Shown: positions 1 to 11,300, counted from the stretch's first letter. The stretch: DNA of 64,000 nucleotides from Ursus arctos (GCF_023065955.2 NW_026623100.1:73226727-73290726), one strand, 5' to 3'. Numbers and translations are program-made. Notes: generated from the letters alone by a model not told the origin.

Positions 1-660
1 TGGAGGGACAGCCCTGGAGGCACCGAGAAGTGGCTTCCCTGCATTGTATTGTGATGGTAGAGATACCAGCCCAGGTTATTTAAAACTAGTGGCTGCGCGG
101 GCATGTGCTGCTGAGAACAAGGCCAGAGCTGTTCTAGAGTTTCAAGTTCACTTCATTGCCAGGGTAACAATCAACTCTCCAACCAACTAGCTGGGTGTAG
201 TGGGCATAGCTTTACCATAAGAATGTTGTGGAATACTGTGCTTACCCTTGGCTTTGCTTAGGTTTTGTTCATTGTGTTTGCACTTAAAAATTAAACATGG
301 CGCTCTATTTCAGTAACCTCTCTGTCCCTAGTTCCCTGGTATAATGTTCAGCCTGTTCTTAATAAGGTTTCAAATCTGTCTTTGGAGTGATAATAAGAAC
401 AACAGCAACCACCACCACCTAACGGTGGACCCAGTGCTCCTCCAAGCAGTGCGGCACCCAGGAGGTGGGTGCTATTCTTGGACTGTTAGACTCTTCTCAC
501 CCGAGGAAGCTGGCACACAGTCAGCTTCTGTGAGGCCACAGACCCTCTCCTGCAGGGCTGGGGATCCAAGCTCTGGACTGCCATGCCTGTTACCTCCCAC
601 CACAGCCTGCCCTGTACTTGTGCACTTGTAACCTTGAAAGGGAGCAAATTATACATTGAA
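1..660. other. Unassigned single-copy-like DNA
   Basis: I see no recognisable repeat, RNA gene or exon here. Base composition is mixed. A short CAA/CCA-rich patch lies near 397-420. The 95-residue plus-strand frame at 344-631 has no recognisable domain and I treat it as chance. Confidence 0.5.
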
Positions 661-664
661 ATAT

Positions 665-685
665 ATGTGTGTGTGTGTGTATGTG

Positions 686-729
<44 letters not shown>
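665..729. repeat. Compound microsatellite (TG)n-(TA)n-(GA)n
   Basis: Three dinucleotide blocks follow each other directly: a TG run with one interruption, a TA run from about 685, and a GA run from about 701 to 729. The open frames that cross it are low-complexity translations. Confidence 0.95.
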
Positions 730-730
<1 letters not shown>

Positions 731-732
<2 letters not shown>

Positions 733-1829
733 AACGGTATGGGAGAATTTGATAGACACAACTCTAATGTGAATTTCAGTGTCAGTGTCCAATCTGTTTC
801 TGAATGTTCTGTCCATTTTGGAGTCAGGACCCGAAGAAAGACAGGATGGTTCTGTCTTTACAGTGTCGTCACCTAGAGTAGAAAACTCACACCCAGAGTC
901 CAACCCCACAAGAGGAAGCTAAGCCTCCCATGAACAGGGGACAGGGCTGATGGTAGGAATTCAGACACCAGCATGATCATTTAGGGCGATAAATCTGCTT
1001 ATGAGCAATGCCGGCGGCTACTCACCCTTGGTGCCGTGGAGTTAAAATGAGAATGAAATAAACAAACTAGAAAGAACAGCCCTGGATTTTAGAGTCAAGG
1101 AGACTTGTATGTGAATTCTGGATTCAACATTTGCTCCCTAGATCACCGTGCAGATTACCTCTTCCGCCCACCTCTACCATACAGATAGCAATCCCACCTC
1201 CTAGGTTTGTGGAGAAGTGTGCTAGAAACTCTTTTGTCAACTCAACGCCACTGCCCCTTCCTTCTAAGGCTAGGAGTTGTGGATCCAGGATCACCTTCCC
1301 CACACAGTTCCACATGAGAATTGCCTTGACAGGAACTCCCGTGGGATTTGGAGCTTGGAGGTGAGGCGGAAGTCACCAGCTGGGGTGCTCTTGAAGGTGA
1401 GACTAGCAGCTTCATAAATGTCTCCATGAGCTCCCATGTTGGTCCCTAGACATGACGGCTCCTTGGACTCCCCAGTGAGCCCTGGTTTCCCCACCTGTCT
1501 CACTGCCTCGGGCTGACGTCGTCTGTGACTGTTTCTGCCATCCTCTGCCTGCAGCCTTGTAGACCTCTCTCTCCCAGCTCCTCTGATGTTCTCAGAAGCC
1601 CTGATTCCTGTCAAGCTCACAGTGCTTCTCTTGTCCTGACTGAATTCAGGCTGAGACACGAGCCTCAAATGAAATAGACACAGAAAGTTGCCTTCGAGAA
1701 ATGGGTAGGACCAAGTCCTTTGGTATCTCAGAGTCGTCGTGAAGAGGACATTTGAGGCAGTGAATTGTACCAGTGATTCTCTTCTTCCTTGGATGTCAGA
1801 AGATTCAACCTGCTTATTAGAGTCCAAAG
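731..1829. other. Unassigned single-copy-like DNA
   Basis: No repeat is recognised. A minus-strand frame of 195 residues (1291-1878) is the longest outside repeats in this part. It shows no domain, overlaps a MIR at its upstream end and competes with other frames, so I do not call it a gene. Confidence 0.45.
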
Positions 1830-2045
1830 GTAGTAAGGATCTGGATGCGAGTGGGTTTGAGGTCTGGCTCCAGATCATTCTTGCTGTGTGGTTTTCACTG
1901 AATTGCTAAACCTCTTAGAGCCTCATTAACTCGTCTATGCCTTTCTAATTAGTACGGTTGAAATGATAAGACGTAATTTGTGATTTCGAGAACATACGCA
2001 TCAAACACCTTGCACAGACCTGGCAGGTAGTAGGGACCCAGCAGA
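1830..2045 (+). repeat. MIR SINE, plus strand
   Basis: The order of MIR landmarks is preserved: a 'gggtttgaggtctggctcc' segment, then 'gctgtgtg', then a 'ctaaacctcttagagcctcattaact' core, and a 3' part ending in 'ccttgcacagacctggcaggtagtaggga'. It is strongly diverged, as expected for this ancient tRNA-derived family. Confidence 0.75.
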
Positions 2046-2234
2046 AGGTAGTTACCTTCTCTCCACCCCTTCCACAGTGAAATGAGGGGTGTGTTCACAG
2101 ACTTGGGAGCTACTCAGGGGCACTGGAGCATCAGGTGTGAAAGGGAGAGAGTCCGAGAAGTAGATATGAGTCCAGGTCAGAGAGAGATCCTTGACCATCC
2201 ATCTCCATCTGTTACCTTTTACACATACTGTTTA

Positions 2235-2335
2235 ATTACAATCGTATTTCCAGGCAGTATGTGCTACTATCCCCACTTTGCAGACAGGGAAGCAGAGGCC
2301 CAGAGACACTGACCACACCTCCTGAAGCCCGTCTG
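2235..2335 (-). repeat. MIR fragment, minus strand
   Basis: The segment 'tatccccactttgcagacagg' followed by 'gaagcagaggcccagagaca' is the reverse complement of the MIR core. Confidence 0.6.
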
Positions 2336-2639
2336 CCGCTGAGGAATAGAGTCTTTGCACCTCGGCAGTGTGTTCCTGATCTGGCCTCCTTACCACTGGC
2401 TCCTTGCCGGTGGAATTTGCTTTCTGGTCAAGTAGAAAGACAAAAATTGTTCACTGATAATGGCATGAATATGTTATTAGCACCAGGGCCAGAGGAGGGA
2501 TGCCTCCTTCAGCCTGGTGGGTGAGGGAAGATGTTCTGCAGGCCAGGAGGAGGAAAAGGAGGCGTTGAAGCAGGAGTCTTCAAGCAGAACACATGTGGGG
2601 ATCTTCTGAGATGTCAATACAATTGCGATACTTCCTTGC

Positions 2640-3000
2640 TTGGACCTTCCAGTAACTTCCCACCGCACGCAGCACACAAACCCAGCTCACCTCCCAGATC
2701 TGGTCTCCACTTAACTTCCCTGATACCATCATCCTTCACTCTTTCCCTTGTCCACAATTCCACCCCTTCCCGGGCCTTCTTGTGCACTGGACTTGCCAAT
2801 CTTATCCCAGACTCAGGGCCTTTGCACTCACTCTTCCTCTTGCTTGGAATTCTCTTCCCTCCTTCTCTTCCTCCTTTGTAGTGGGGCCCTCTCCAGAACA
2901 ACCCTTCCTGATCACTCTAGCTCATTGTCCCCAAAGTTATTCTTTATCACATTTCCCTATTTATCATCTTCAAAGTGCTTATTATTACTTGTAATGATCT
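2640..3000 (+). repeat. LINE-2 (L2) 3' fragment, plus strand
   Basis: Pyrimidine-rich sequence follows the L2 3' end consensus: 'ctcagggcctttgcactcact', then 'cttgcttggaattctcttccc', then 'aacccttcctgatcactct' and an AT-rich end. The short frames across it are relics, not genes. Confidence 0.7.
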
Positions 3001-3082
3001 ATCCATCGACCTGTCTGTTTGCCTTTCTCTATCCATCTGTCCATCTGCCAATCCATCCATCCATCCATCCCTCCCCTCCCCC
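2998..3082. repeat. Imperfect (ATCC)n microsatellite
   Basis: Interrupted 'atcc' and 'atct' units merge into five regular ATCC units near 3051-3070, followed by a C-rich tail. It abuts the 3' end of the L2 fragment. Confidence 0.85.
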
Positions 3083-4307
3083 CACCACAGGAATGGACTT
3101 TGTCTTCTGTGTTCCGCACCCTGATGTCTAGGTCAGGCCCCCTGTAAACGTCAGATGAACGGCAAGCTGCCAGTGGGGCATCTGAAGGGAGATTTCCAAC
3201 TGCTCTAGGAGAACCTTCTGGAGGAAGTAGGACCAGAATTGGAGCCAGGTGATAGACATTTGGAAGAAAGAAGGAGATTAATACTGGAGGGCAGGTTAGC
3301 CCTCTTTTTCCTCTAAAACAGCAATGCAAATGAAGAGTAGGACAGCCCAATGAGCTGTTCTAAAGCACTAGAATGGATGAATGTCAGATGAGGGGCCCAG
3401 AAACCTGGCTTCTTGTCCTGCCTCTTCTAGTGATGGATCCCCCAGCTTACCCTCTCTGGACAGACTGCAGTTTGGCTGTCTGAGAAGGGAGGGGGTGGAG
3501 CTCGGTGGATTCCTGCACCACCCTTCCGCTCCAGATGAACACTTAGTCAACACCCTTGCCCCGCCACTGCTCCCGTAAGAAGTGGGACTGCTGTTTCTAG
3601 ACGTGGCCGCACACACTCGGGCCTGCCACCATTGAACAGATGTCTCAATGATAGCAGGGTCTATTCTGAGCCTCCAGGAGGACGTCACAGACCCTGTTGT
3701 CACACAGCCTGTGTGCTGTCCCAGGGGCCGAGAAGTCAGCCGCCTGCAGCCTGGGAGTGTGGATAGTAATGCCCTGTGGCCAGCAGGTGGCGCCGCTCTC
3801 CAAGGCACTGCACTTCCCAGCTAGAAGGTCGTTTGCATGCCCTTGGAGCTGGATGACATGCAAAAAATAGCCAAGGCTGATATTTAGTAAATATGTCCGG
3901 GTGCTGGTGCTGGCTCCCAGGGGATGAGAAGGGATTGACACATAACTGGATACGGGGAAAAGTGCAACTTGGGAAGCGGGCTGAGAACAGCCATTCCTCT
4001 CTGAGTTCTGCGGCCAATCTCAGCGGGGAGCTGGGTGCCTGGCTCTGGCCCAGTGGTCCCCACATCTCCACCCAGAGCCCCCCGCCCCCACCATCACCCC
4101 ATGTGGCCTCCTCCCACAGCCCTGAACTCAAGGCCATGAGGATGTTGCAATCTTCATTTTTGCAGGGAACACAAGACAGTTGTTTCTCTGACCCAGGGGC
4201 TTTGGCCCATGGGCCCTGCAGCTGTCTTCACAGGAGGCGAAGGCAGGCAGGGGCTACGGAGAGGACCAAACGGGCCATCTTGTCTGAGATCTGTTCTCAT
4301 TCTCTGA
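3083..4307. other. Unassigned DNA containing a CTCF motif
   Basis: No repeat is recognised. The overlapping frames of 98-146 residues on both strands (3368-4330) show no known domain. The notable content is the CTCF-type site listed separately and a tract around 3800-3900 with even composition. Confidence 0.45.
3780..3793 (+). promoter_or_regulatory. Strong CTCF-binding core motif
   Basis: The 14 bases CCAGCAGGTGGCGC match every position of the vertebrate CTCF core CCASYAGRKGGCRS. It lies outside any repeat that I recognise. The match is seen directly; binding in cells is inference. Confidence 0.7.
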
Positions 4308-4640
4308 CCAATTCAACAAACATCCGCTGAACCCTTCATCCGTGCCAGGCTCCAGTGCCTTCAGGAACTCCTGAACCAGCAGACAGACAGACAGACAAGT
4401 ACACAGACAGGGTGACGGAGCTGAGCAGGTAGCGGGACAGCTGGTCCACAGAGGGGAGAGGGCTCCCTCCAACTCTGGTGGGGACCCGGCTGGTGAGCAA
4501 AGGTTCATAGAGGAGGTGACACATGAGCTGAGAAGTAAAGGAGGAGACCGGACAGGGGTCCAAGCAGACGGAGCTACCGAGGCAGAGGCCGGGGGTCATG
4601 AAAGAGAGCCCGGAGTCTGGGGGCTGTTTTCATGTTGCTG
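4308..4640 (-). repeat. L2 fragment, minus strand
   Basis: 'attcaacaaacatccgctga' followed by 'ccgtgccaggctccag' is the reverse-strand L2 pattern. Further on, 'gaggtgacacatgagctgag' continues in the expected order. A short (AGAC)n run at about 4380-4397 sits inside it. Confidence 0.6.
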
Positions 4641-5229
4641 GACTTAGATTTTCAGCGAAGAGAAACGGTGGCAGGGAGGTGTCTGCCAAGCTAGGTAGCA
4701 TATAAAACCTGGAGGCCTGTGTGTGCCATGGTGAGGGGCCCGGCATTATGAGAGCAAGAGATGGTCCCCAAAGGGCTGCACGAAGGAGAGCAGCCTGGCG
4801 ACAGTGCAGAAGAATGACTGTGGCCGAGTCGTGGTGCTGAGATTCACCAGAGGGCCACGTGGCGAAGGCTGGAGCCAGACTGACAGATCGGAGCTTCGCA
4901 GCGAGATGCTGAAGCCTAGCGTAGGGCTGAGGCCACGAGGACAGAGAGGAGGCAGAGAAGCACCCCCCCCCCCCCCAGGAAGATGAGGCCCTCTGCCTGA
5001 GGCAATGTCAGCCAGAGAAAAGAAGCCCCCTCGGTTGGCCAAATATCCTCCTTTCCGTTAAGGCCCCAGAGAGAAATCCTCGAGATGTAATTTATGTGTA
5101 AATCAGCCTGCGTTTTCACTGGCTCACAGCAGCGGCTATTTGAAGATCTTGTCAGCTTCTCTCTTTGTTCGCTGATTTTCTCTGATGAAATCGTTTGGAA
5201 ATCCCAAGTTTGATAGGACTCGGGAGTGT
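4641..5229. other. Unassigned DNA with a C14 run
   Basis: No repeat family is recognised. An uninterrupted run of 14 C lies at 4963-4976. From about 5080 the sequence becomes balanced in composition and leads into the CpG-rich block that follows. Confidence 0.45.
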
Positions 5230-5760
5230 CCAAGCCTCAGCTGTATACACAGTGTCATTTTCAATTTCTCCGGAGTCGCTGGTCTCAATGAAGCATCGAA
5301 AGCAAACAGATGCAATGAAGCCAGGATCAAAAGGCAGAAGGGATGTGAGCACGCCATGGCCAGGATCGCGGACGAGCGCTTCCTCACAGTTGTTTTTACT
5401 TACTGTCCGCCGGGTTCTCCAAGCAGCGCCCAGCACCCCCTCTCCCCGCCCACGCTCGCCCGCGGCCAGAGGCAGCTCAGACTCGGGGAGCCCAGCCAAC
5501 CCCTGGACACCGAGGAGGACTCCTTCCAAGGCCCGTTGCTCTCGTCTGCTGGATTCATCGGCTCCCTGAACTCTCTACAAAACCGCTGCGTGGCTCACGG
5601 CTGCTTTTCCGGCAGTGAGTCCTCCAGGGAGGGCCCGCAGTGTCCGTCCTGAAGGCCAGGTTCACGGTGCTGCCCTCGCTCGGCAGCTCCAGCCTCCATG
5701 GCCACGTCCGCAGCTTGGGGTGGGGGAGGGGCAAGCCCGGAGCCTGGCCCCTAACACGGG
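5230..5760. promoter_or_regulatory. CpG-rich block (possible CpG island)
   Basis: CpG dinucleotides are much denser here than in flanking DNA, roughly three dozen by eye in about 530 bp, with GC near 60%. The densest part is 5370-5640. A plus-strand frame of 155 residues (5185-5652) spans it without a recognisable domain. A good splice-donor-like sequence, 'ggcagtgagt', lies at about 5611-5620. It could be a CpG-island promoter or first exon of an unknown transcript, a distal enhancer, or simply GC-rich DNA. Confidence 0.35.
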
Positions 5761-6034
5761 GCTCTGTCCTTGGTAGGATCCCCCTGGTGTCCATGGGCAA
5801 CCTGCCACTGACAAAAGTCCCTCAAACACTGGGGGACTAGAAAAGGAAAATAGAATCTCTGAAAGGCCGAATTCAGGAGCTCCTTTGAGATCCAGGGGTT
5901 GTCCCTGCCATGTGCTATGCGTCACGACAGTTCCCCGAATTTACTACCAACCAGCTATGCAGACTTCAACCAGCTGCTTAAATTCTTGAGCCTAAGGCAT
6001 GTTTTTTCCCCAGATAAAAAACAAGAGTGTTGCA

Positions 6035-6235
6035 GGGCACCTGGGTGGCTCAGTCAGTTGGGTGCCTGCCTTCAGCTCAGGTCATGATCCCGGAGTCCTG
6101 GGATCGAGTCCCACATCGGGCTCCCTTCTCAGCCAGGAGCCTGCTTCTCCGTCCCTCTCCCACTCCTCCTGCTTATGCTCTCACTCTTGCTCTCTCTCTC
6201 AGTCAAATAAATAAATGAAATTAAAAAAAAAAAAA
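6035..6235 (+). mobile_element. CanSINE (tRNA-Lys-derived), plus strand
   Basis: It starts with 'gggcacctgggtggctcagt', carries the tRNA-like A and B box regions, the CT-rich middle and the 'caaataaataaatgaaatt' poly(A) tail. The flanking duplication is degenerate (compare 'aagagtgttg' and 'gagagcgttg'), so this is an older subfamily than the 40-64 kb copies. Confidence 0.93.
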
Positions 6236-6354
6236 GAGATGAGAGCGTTGAACGGATGGTCTCTAAGTTCCTTCGGGCTGTCGGAGGCTCAGATTCCTTC
6301 ACAGTACTCTCACTGACTCACTGAGCAGAGAAGGTTCAAACCGGGAAACCATCA

Positions 6355-6760
6355 GCGCCTGCCCAGGCGCTCAGACTCTGCCAGGGATAGAACGATGAGG
6401 CTCTAAGTTGAAGAAGACTGTCATGCAGGGGGACAAGGGACAGGGAATTTACAGAATAGGCAGTGAGTCGCTCTTCGGCGGAGGGTCAGGAAGTCTCCTG
6501 AGAAGCGACGGGCTGCAGGCACTGTCATGAGGGTGGGGAAGGTCCTGATGGACACCGGGGTGGACATGGCTGGGCAGGGAGAGGAAGCAGCGTAGGCAGG
6601 GCCCGGACACGTGAAGGAGCCTCATGCTGGCAAACTGATGAGTGATTCACTCAGGCCCAGAGGATGACAGGGCAGGTGAGGTGGAAATCGAGCCTGACAT
6701 TTTAGCCAGAGTCCAGATCATAAAGGGCCTTGAGTGCCATATTCCAAGTTCAGCTTCAGC
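6355..6760 (-). repeat. L2 fragment, minus strand
   Basis: 'gccagagtccagatcataaa' followed by 'gggccttgagtgcca' matches the reverse-strand L2 landmark 'ccagatcatgtagggccttg'. The upstream part 'cccaggcgctcagactctgc' fits the segment before it. Strongly diverged. Confidence 0.5.
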
Positions 6761-7254
6761 ACCCGTTCTGCCAGAAACGAGCAGAGGACAGGAACCCCAG
6801 GCCCTATACGTGAGAGCACACTTCTGCGTGTAGTAGAAAACTCAGAGGGTAACTGAGCTAAGGCTTTATTTCAGCTCAGAAATTCATTTTTATAAGATAG
6901 GCAGCCATATACCCCCCTTGGGTACTGACTCAGGCCATCCATGAGCTTCCAGGGCCTCATCCCAACAGTCAATTCCTTTCGCTTCCAGGGAAACTGAGGG
7001 GCAGAGCAGTCCTGAGTCTGTGCCAGGAGTGAGCTGACCAATGGTTATGTGGCTGGGTTCCAGAACTCTGGAGAAAGTTCTAGAAGGAGCCGGAGTCCTT
7101 GGATGCTCACCATAGCCAAAGGCGACCAGGGGCTGAGATACCCGGGACAGTAGCCACAGGTGGTCCAGAGGATGGGACCAGGAGCCCAGAGCAGGAGGAA
7201 ATGCCATGCAGCCTTGGTGAACTGCTCCCAGTGGACACACTAAGGCTTGGTGAG
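6761..7254. other. Unassigned DNA
   Basis: No repeat or gene recognised. A 136-residue minus-strand frame (6890-7300) has no identifiable domain. Confidence 0.4.
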
Positions 7255-7410
7255 TTATGCACACCGTGGCAGGCTCTGCCACGTAGCAGGGTGACATCAA
7301 TGAGTCAGCCTCAGTTCCCTCCTCTGTGAAATGGGGCCAACACTACCTTCCTTGCAGGGTTACACGAGGGTTAAATGAGACCATAGAAGTAGGGCAGAGA
7401 TGCATGGTGC
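7255..7410 (+). repeat. MIR SINE fragment, plus strand
   Basis: 'gtcagcctcagttccctcct', then 'ctgtgaaatggggccaacac' and 'cttgcagggttacacgaggg' is the MIR core and 3' half in order. Confidence 0.75.
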
Positions 7411-7839
7411 TGAGAAGGGGGGCCCCAGCAGGGGACCATGTTCCAGCCCCCTTTACATTGTAGCGGGGCCAGGAGACCGAGTTCCCGCCTCGGAATGAGG
7501 GTGGGAGCAAGGTCACATGTTGAAACCTGACCTGTAAAACACTCTCGCATGAACTCTGTCTTCTCTCTTTCATCTGCCAATCAGAGGCTGGTGGCCACAG
7601 GGGCCTCAGAAGCCAAGTCTTCAGGATGGCGGAACATCCCCATCGGCCTGGCTGCTGAGAAGTTCATGGGCCCGAGGTCCTGTCCTAACTCCCCCATCAG
7701 CTGACCTACATGGCAGCAGGTGTAAGCATCTCCTGCACTGTCACAGAAATTTCAGATCGACGTGTTCTGTGTGTTCTGTGAGGTAGCGTTACCCTAGTAA
7801 TCCCACATTCAAGGAAATGCTGTGCCTGACTACAGAAAG
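7411..7839. other. Unassigned DNA
   Basis: I see no repeat, RNA gene or exon here. Confidence 0.4.
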
Positions 7840-8345
7840 TGTTCAATAACTGAATTCCTTTAACGGAGAGTCCCCAGGTGTCTAAGCACATGCCAGGCAG
7901 GAACTAATCATTAGAAGGATGTATGAGTCCGAGGTACTCCCGTCTTCCAGGAGCATACAGTTGGTGGGAAACCCGGATGAGTAATTGGCGGTGAGGGCGG
8001 AGTGTGGGCCGGGCTCCGGCAGGGGTGGGCTCAGGACGGCAGGCACCACGCATGGGGCACCTCGCCAGGTGCTGGAACATCAGCGAGCATCGTGTTTCAC
8101 CTTCGCTCTGGCTTTCTTTGAGGAGCCCGCTCTGGCCTCTCAAGTGTAGGTCAGAAGCGACCCACGTGACCAGGAGAGAGGGTGGGGGAGACGGGATGGG
8201 TGAGAGAGTCTGGTGCAGGCAGCTGGGGGCTGATGGTGGTTGGAGCACAAACTATGAGTGGGGAGAAGTGGAGCTGGAGAGAAAAGCCGCCATCAGATTG
8301 AGAAGAACCTGCCTGGCTCAGGAAGGAGGGCGGGTGTAGCCGAAA
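7840..8345 (-). repeat. Probable L2 fragment, minus strand
   Basis: 'aagtgttcaataactgaatt', then 'gtgtctaagcacatgccagg' and 'cttccaggagcatacagttg' resemble the reverse-strand L2 3' end in the right order. The right half is only weakly similar. Confidence 0.4.
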
Positions 8346-8404
8346 TAACGGCGTGACGCTGAAGAGATGGAGGTGGGGGAGAGACAGGGAAATATGTGCT
8401 CTTT

Positions 8405-8586
8405 ATTTTTTAATTTTTTTAAAGATTTATGTATTTACTTGAGAGAGAGAGAGCAAGCATGGAGAGGGGCAGAGGGAGAAGCAGACTCCCCGCTGAATAG
8501 GGACCCCGATGTGGAGCTCCATCTCACAACACGGAGCCAAAACCAAGAGTCGGACACTCAACCAACTGAGCCACCCAGGCACCCCC
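8405..8586 (-). mobile_element. CanSINE, minus strand
   Basis: The reverse-complement tail 'aaagatttatgtatttactt' is followed by a GA-rich block, 'gcagactccccgctgaatag' and the head 'ctgagccacccaggcacccc'. It is a diverged older copy. Confidence 0.93.
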
Positions 8587-8694
8587 GTATTGGCTCTGTC
8601 AACGCATTATCCCAGACAAAGTGTGGACCACAGTCCGCTGGGAGGCAGGGAGATCGGATGCTGGCTCCTGTCCTAATACACAGAAGATGCTGGT

Positions 8695-8925
8695 AGTGAT
8701 AATAGCTCCGGCTTTTGACCACTCACTGGGCTAAAGACATTATGTCAGCAGTTCACGTGTATTACCCATTTTAACCTCTCAACAACCCGTGTCAGCACAA
8801 GGACCATCCCCAACTTAAAGGCGAGGAAACGAAAATGCTACCATGTTAAATAAATTGTCAAAGGTAACACAGGCCAGATCTTCAAGTCCAGAACCCACAC
8901 CCAGGCATGCGAGCAATGATCACTG
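8695..8925 (-). repeat. MIR SINE, minus strand
   Basis: 'ttttaacctctcaacaaccc', then 'aacttaaaggcgaggaaacg' and 'caaaggtaacacaggccag' are reverse-strand MIR landmarks in order. Confidence 0.7.
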
Positions 8926-9035
8926 ATCCATACGAGGGCTAAGAGCCATGACGGACTTGATGGCGCCTTGACAGGGAAGTCAGAACCACACACAGCCTCT
9001 CGGCCACTGAAGCTCGTCGGCGGTGGTAGCCCTGC

Positions 9036-9463
9036 TGTATTCGTTTCCTAGGGTTGTTGTAACAAACTATTACAAAACTGGGGACTTCAGACAACAAAGC
9101 TGTATTCTCTTGCAGTTCTGAAGACCAGAAGTCCAAAATCAAGGTGACATCAGGGTTGTTTTCTTCTGGACGCTCTGAAGGAGACCCTGCCCCATGCCAC
9201 TCTCCTAGCTTTTAGGGCCTGCCAGAAAGCCTGGGTGCTCCTTGCCTTGTACTTAAATCCTTCCCATCTTTGCCTCCCTCTTCGCGTGGCCTTATCCCCG
9301 TCTCTTCTCGTCTAAGGACACTTGTCTTGGGATTTAGGGCCCACCTAATCCAGGATGATCTTATCTTGTGTTCCTTAATGATTCTGCCAAATAAGGTCCC
9401 ATTCACAGGTCCAGGCAGACACATCTTTTGGGAGAACACCATTCCGCCCACCAAGGTTGAGAA
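9036..9463 (-). repeat. MLT1-type (MaLR) LTR, minus strand
   Basis: It begins 'tgtattcgtttcctagggtt', continues with 'cagttctgaagaccagaagt' and 'cctaatccaggatgatctta', and ends near 'ccattccgcccacca'. This is the reverse complement of an MLT1-like solo LTR from an ancient endogenous retrovirus-like element. Subfamily is uncertain. No internal retroviral region is attached. Confidence 0.6.
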
Positions 9464-9659
9464 CAATACCCGCCAAGGTTGGGAATACAGCAGTAGAAAG
9501 ATGTCACGGGTAAACTATCACAAGCTCCATTTTCATATGCTGGGATTGGAGGGTTTTGAGATTTCTGAATTGTGATATCTAAAAGGTGGTTAGAAAAATA
9601 AGTCTAAAGTTCTGTGTCCCCATCAATGCTGGGACTCAAAGATCTTCAGTAAGTGGACA

Positions 9660-10600
9660 GAGGAAATGCAGCAGGGAATACATATTGAGATAGAAAAGAC
9701 AGGTAAGAGCTCATATAAGAGCCCCGGAAGAAATGGCCCACGGGCTTGAGACTGGCCTGAGGAGTCACAGAAAGGAAGAGAGGGGTGGAGGTAGGAGGGA
9801 GTGGGCATGGTGATAAAAGCCACGGGGCAGCCTGTGGGAGGTCCCCAGAAGTGGGTGTAGGGCTCAGCTTCGCAGGACTGTTTTAGCGCCCTAGTGAGCA
9901 CGGCTTCAGGGAGGGGGTAAACTCCAGACGGCACAGACAACGCTTCCATCAAGTTTGATTGGAATGAAGGGAGAGATGGGGCTGTGTTCAGAGATGGATG
10001 CAAGACAGAAGGCCCTGGAGTGAAAGGGAACGATCCGGGGAGGGGAAGGATGGAAAGGCGAGTGATGGACAGGATAATCCATGGGGCAAGTGAAGAGTGG
10101 GGGAATCAGATCTGAGACAGCACAGCAAGAACAGGGCTTTTTTTTTTTTGCTATAGAGAGGAGGTTTTTCAAGGATGGGAATGACTGCAAGTAGTCTGTA
10201 GGTGTGAAGTCAGGAAGGAGAAGGAGATGGTACCCTGCACCACCTATTTTCTCTGTGAAGTGGAAGATAAGGTTATCTGCGGGGAAGGAGTGGGAAGTGG
10301 AGGGTGGGAAGTCTGAGAATCAAGAAGATTTTAAATAGCTACTATGGGAAACAAAGTTGACTTGGGAACAGAAGGATTTCTTGGCAGCATCAGGGTTGGA
10401 GACCATGAATGTTCTCTGGCAGCATTCTGCACAGTTGTGTGAATTTCCCCAGAGGTCCTAGTGAGGCTCAGAGATGGTTTCATCGGAGCAGAATTAGGGA
10501 TATCTGGGAAAATCCAACAGAAAGATAGCAGGGCAAAGACTAAGAGATGTCTGCAGAGAAGGTTGAAGGGATGGGCCCTAAAACCCACCTTGAAGAAGGA
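9660..10600 (-). repeat. L2 ORF2-region fragment, minus strand
   Basis: The stretch around 10235-10300 ('attttctctgtgaagtggaa', 'gataaggttatctgcgggga'), read on the minus strand, corresponds to the L2 reverse transcriptase segment with a pattern like DNL-FHFTEKI. Purine-rich sequence on both sides fits the reverse-strand L2 body. Heavily decayed, with a T-run at about 10139-10150. Confidence 0.45.
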
Positions 10601-10690
10601 AAGATGGAAGGAAGGAAGGGAGGGACGGATGGACGGAGGGAGGGAGGGAGGGAGGGAGGGAGGGAGGGAGGGAGGGAGGGAGGGAGGAGG
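10597..10690 (+). repeat. (GGGA)n microsatellite
   Basis: Interrupted GGAA and GGGA units lead into twelve consecutive GGG runs spaced every four bases from 10638 to 10684. Long frames on both strands here are low-complexity (EGGR and PPSL repeats). Confidence 0.97.
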
Positions 10691-10914
10691 AAGGACAGAA
10701 TAGATCTGACAAGGGAGGTTAGGGCACTGGCATTTTTGAAGTACACAAGGATTAGGGGTAAGGGACAGAAATGAGCAGCCAGAACATAGGAGGCTATGAG
10801 CAAAGAATTGTATGTTTAAACTTAACAATCGGAGGGACAGGACAGAAGCTCCAGAAGATGGTGGTATCTAAGAGTGACAAGCTGAGGCCCCAAGGAACAA
10901 GGAAAGTGTCATCT

Positions 10915-11300
10915 TATGTTAGGTTCCTTAGAAGCAGAGCCTGAGGCAGGGATTCTCATGAAAGTGATTCATTCAGGGGATGCTCTTAGGGAAGAGGAGT
11001 GAGGGAAGCAGGATAAAGCTGAGGAAGAAAGCTAAGCAGGGATGTGGTCTTGACTGGAGGCTAGTTTCAGCCAAGGGAGCTCTGGGGCACAGACTGTACC
11101 AACAAATTGGCCCCAACTTGAGGCAGGGGACCAGCATTTCATACCCCAGTGCCAGTCAGCTGTTGGGCACTGGCACGAGGTGGCCCCATCTGGTCAAGGG
11201 CAATCTTGCAGAGAAAGGAGCAGCTGTGAGCAGTTGGTGGCCCACATGGACAGCACACACGAGTCTGCCACCTCAGCGTGAATACAAGTCTAGGAAAGGC
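10915..11300 (+). repeat. Possible old interspersed repeat
   Basis: 'gttaggttccttagaagcag' followed by 'agcctgaggcagggattctc' and 'gtgattcattcagggg' resembles a recurrent mammalian repeat start that I cannot name with certainty. The 3' limit is a guess. Confidence 0.35.

Noticed and set aside
1291..1878. 195-residue minus-strand frame
   Set aside because: No recognisable domain, overlaps a MIR at its upstream end and other frames on both strands, and no splice or promoter context.
10331..10828. 165-residue minus-strand frame rich in Pro, Ser and Leu
   Set aside because: Its core is the translation of the (GGGA)n tract and the rest is L2-like.
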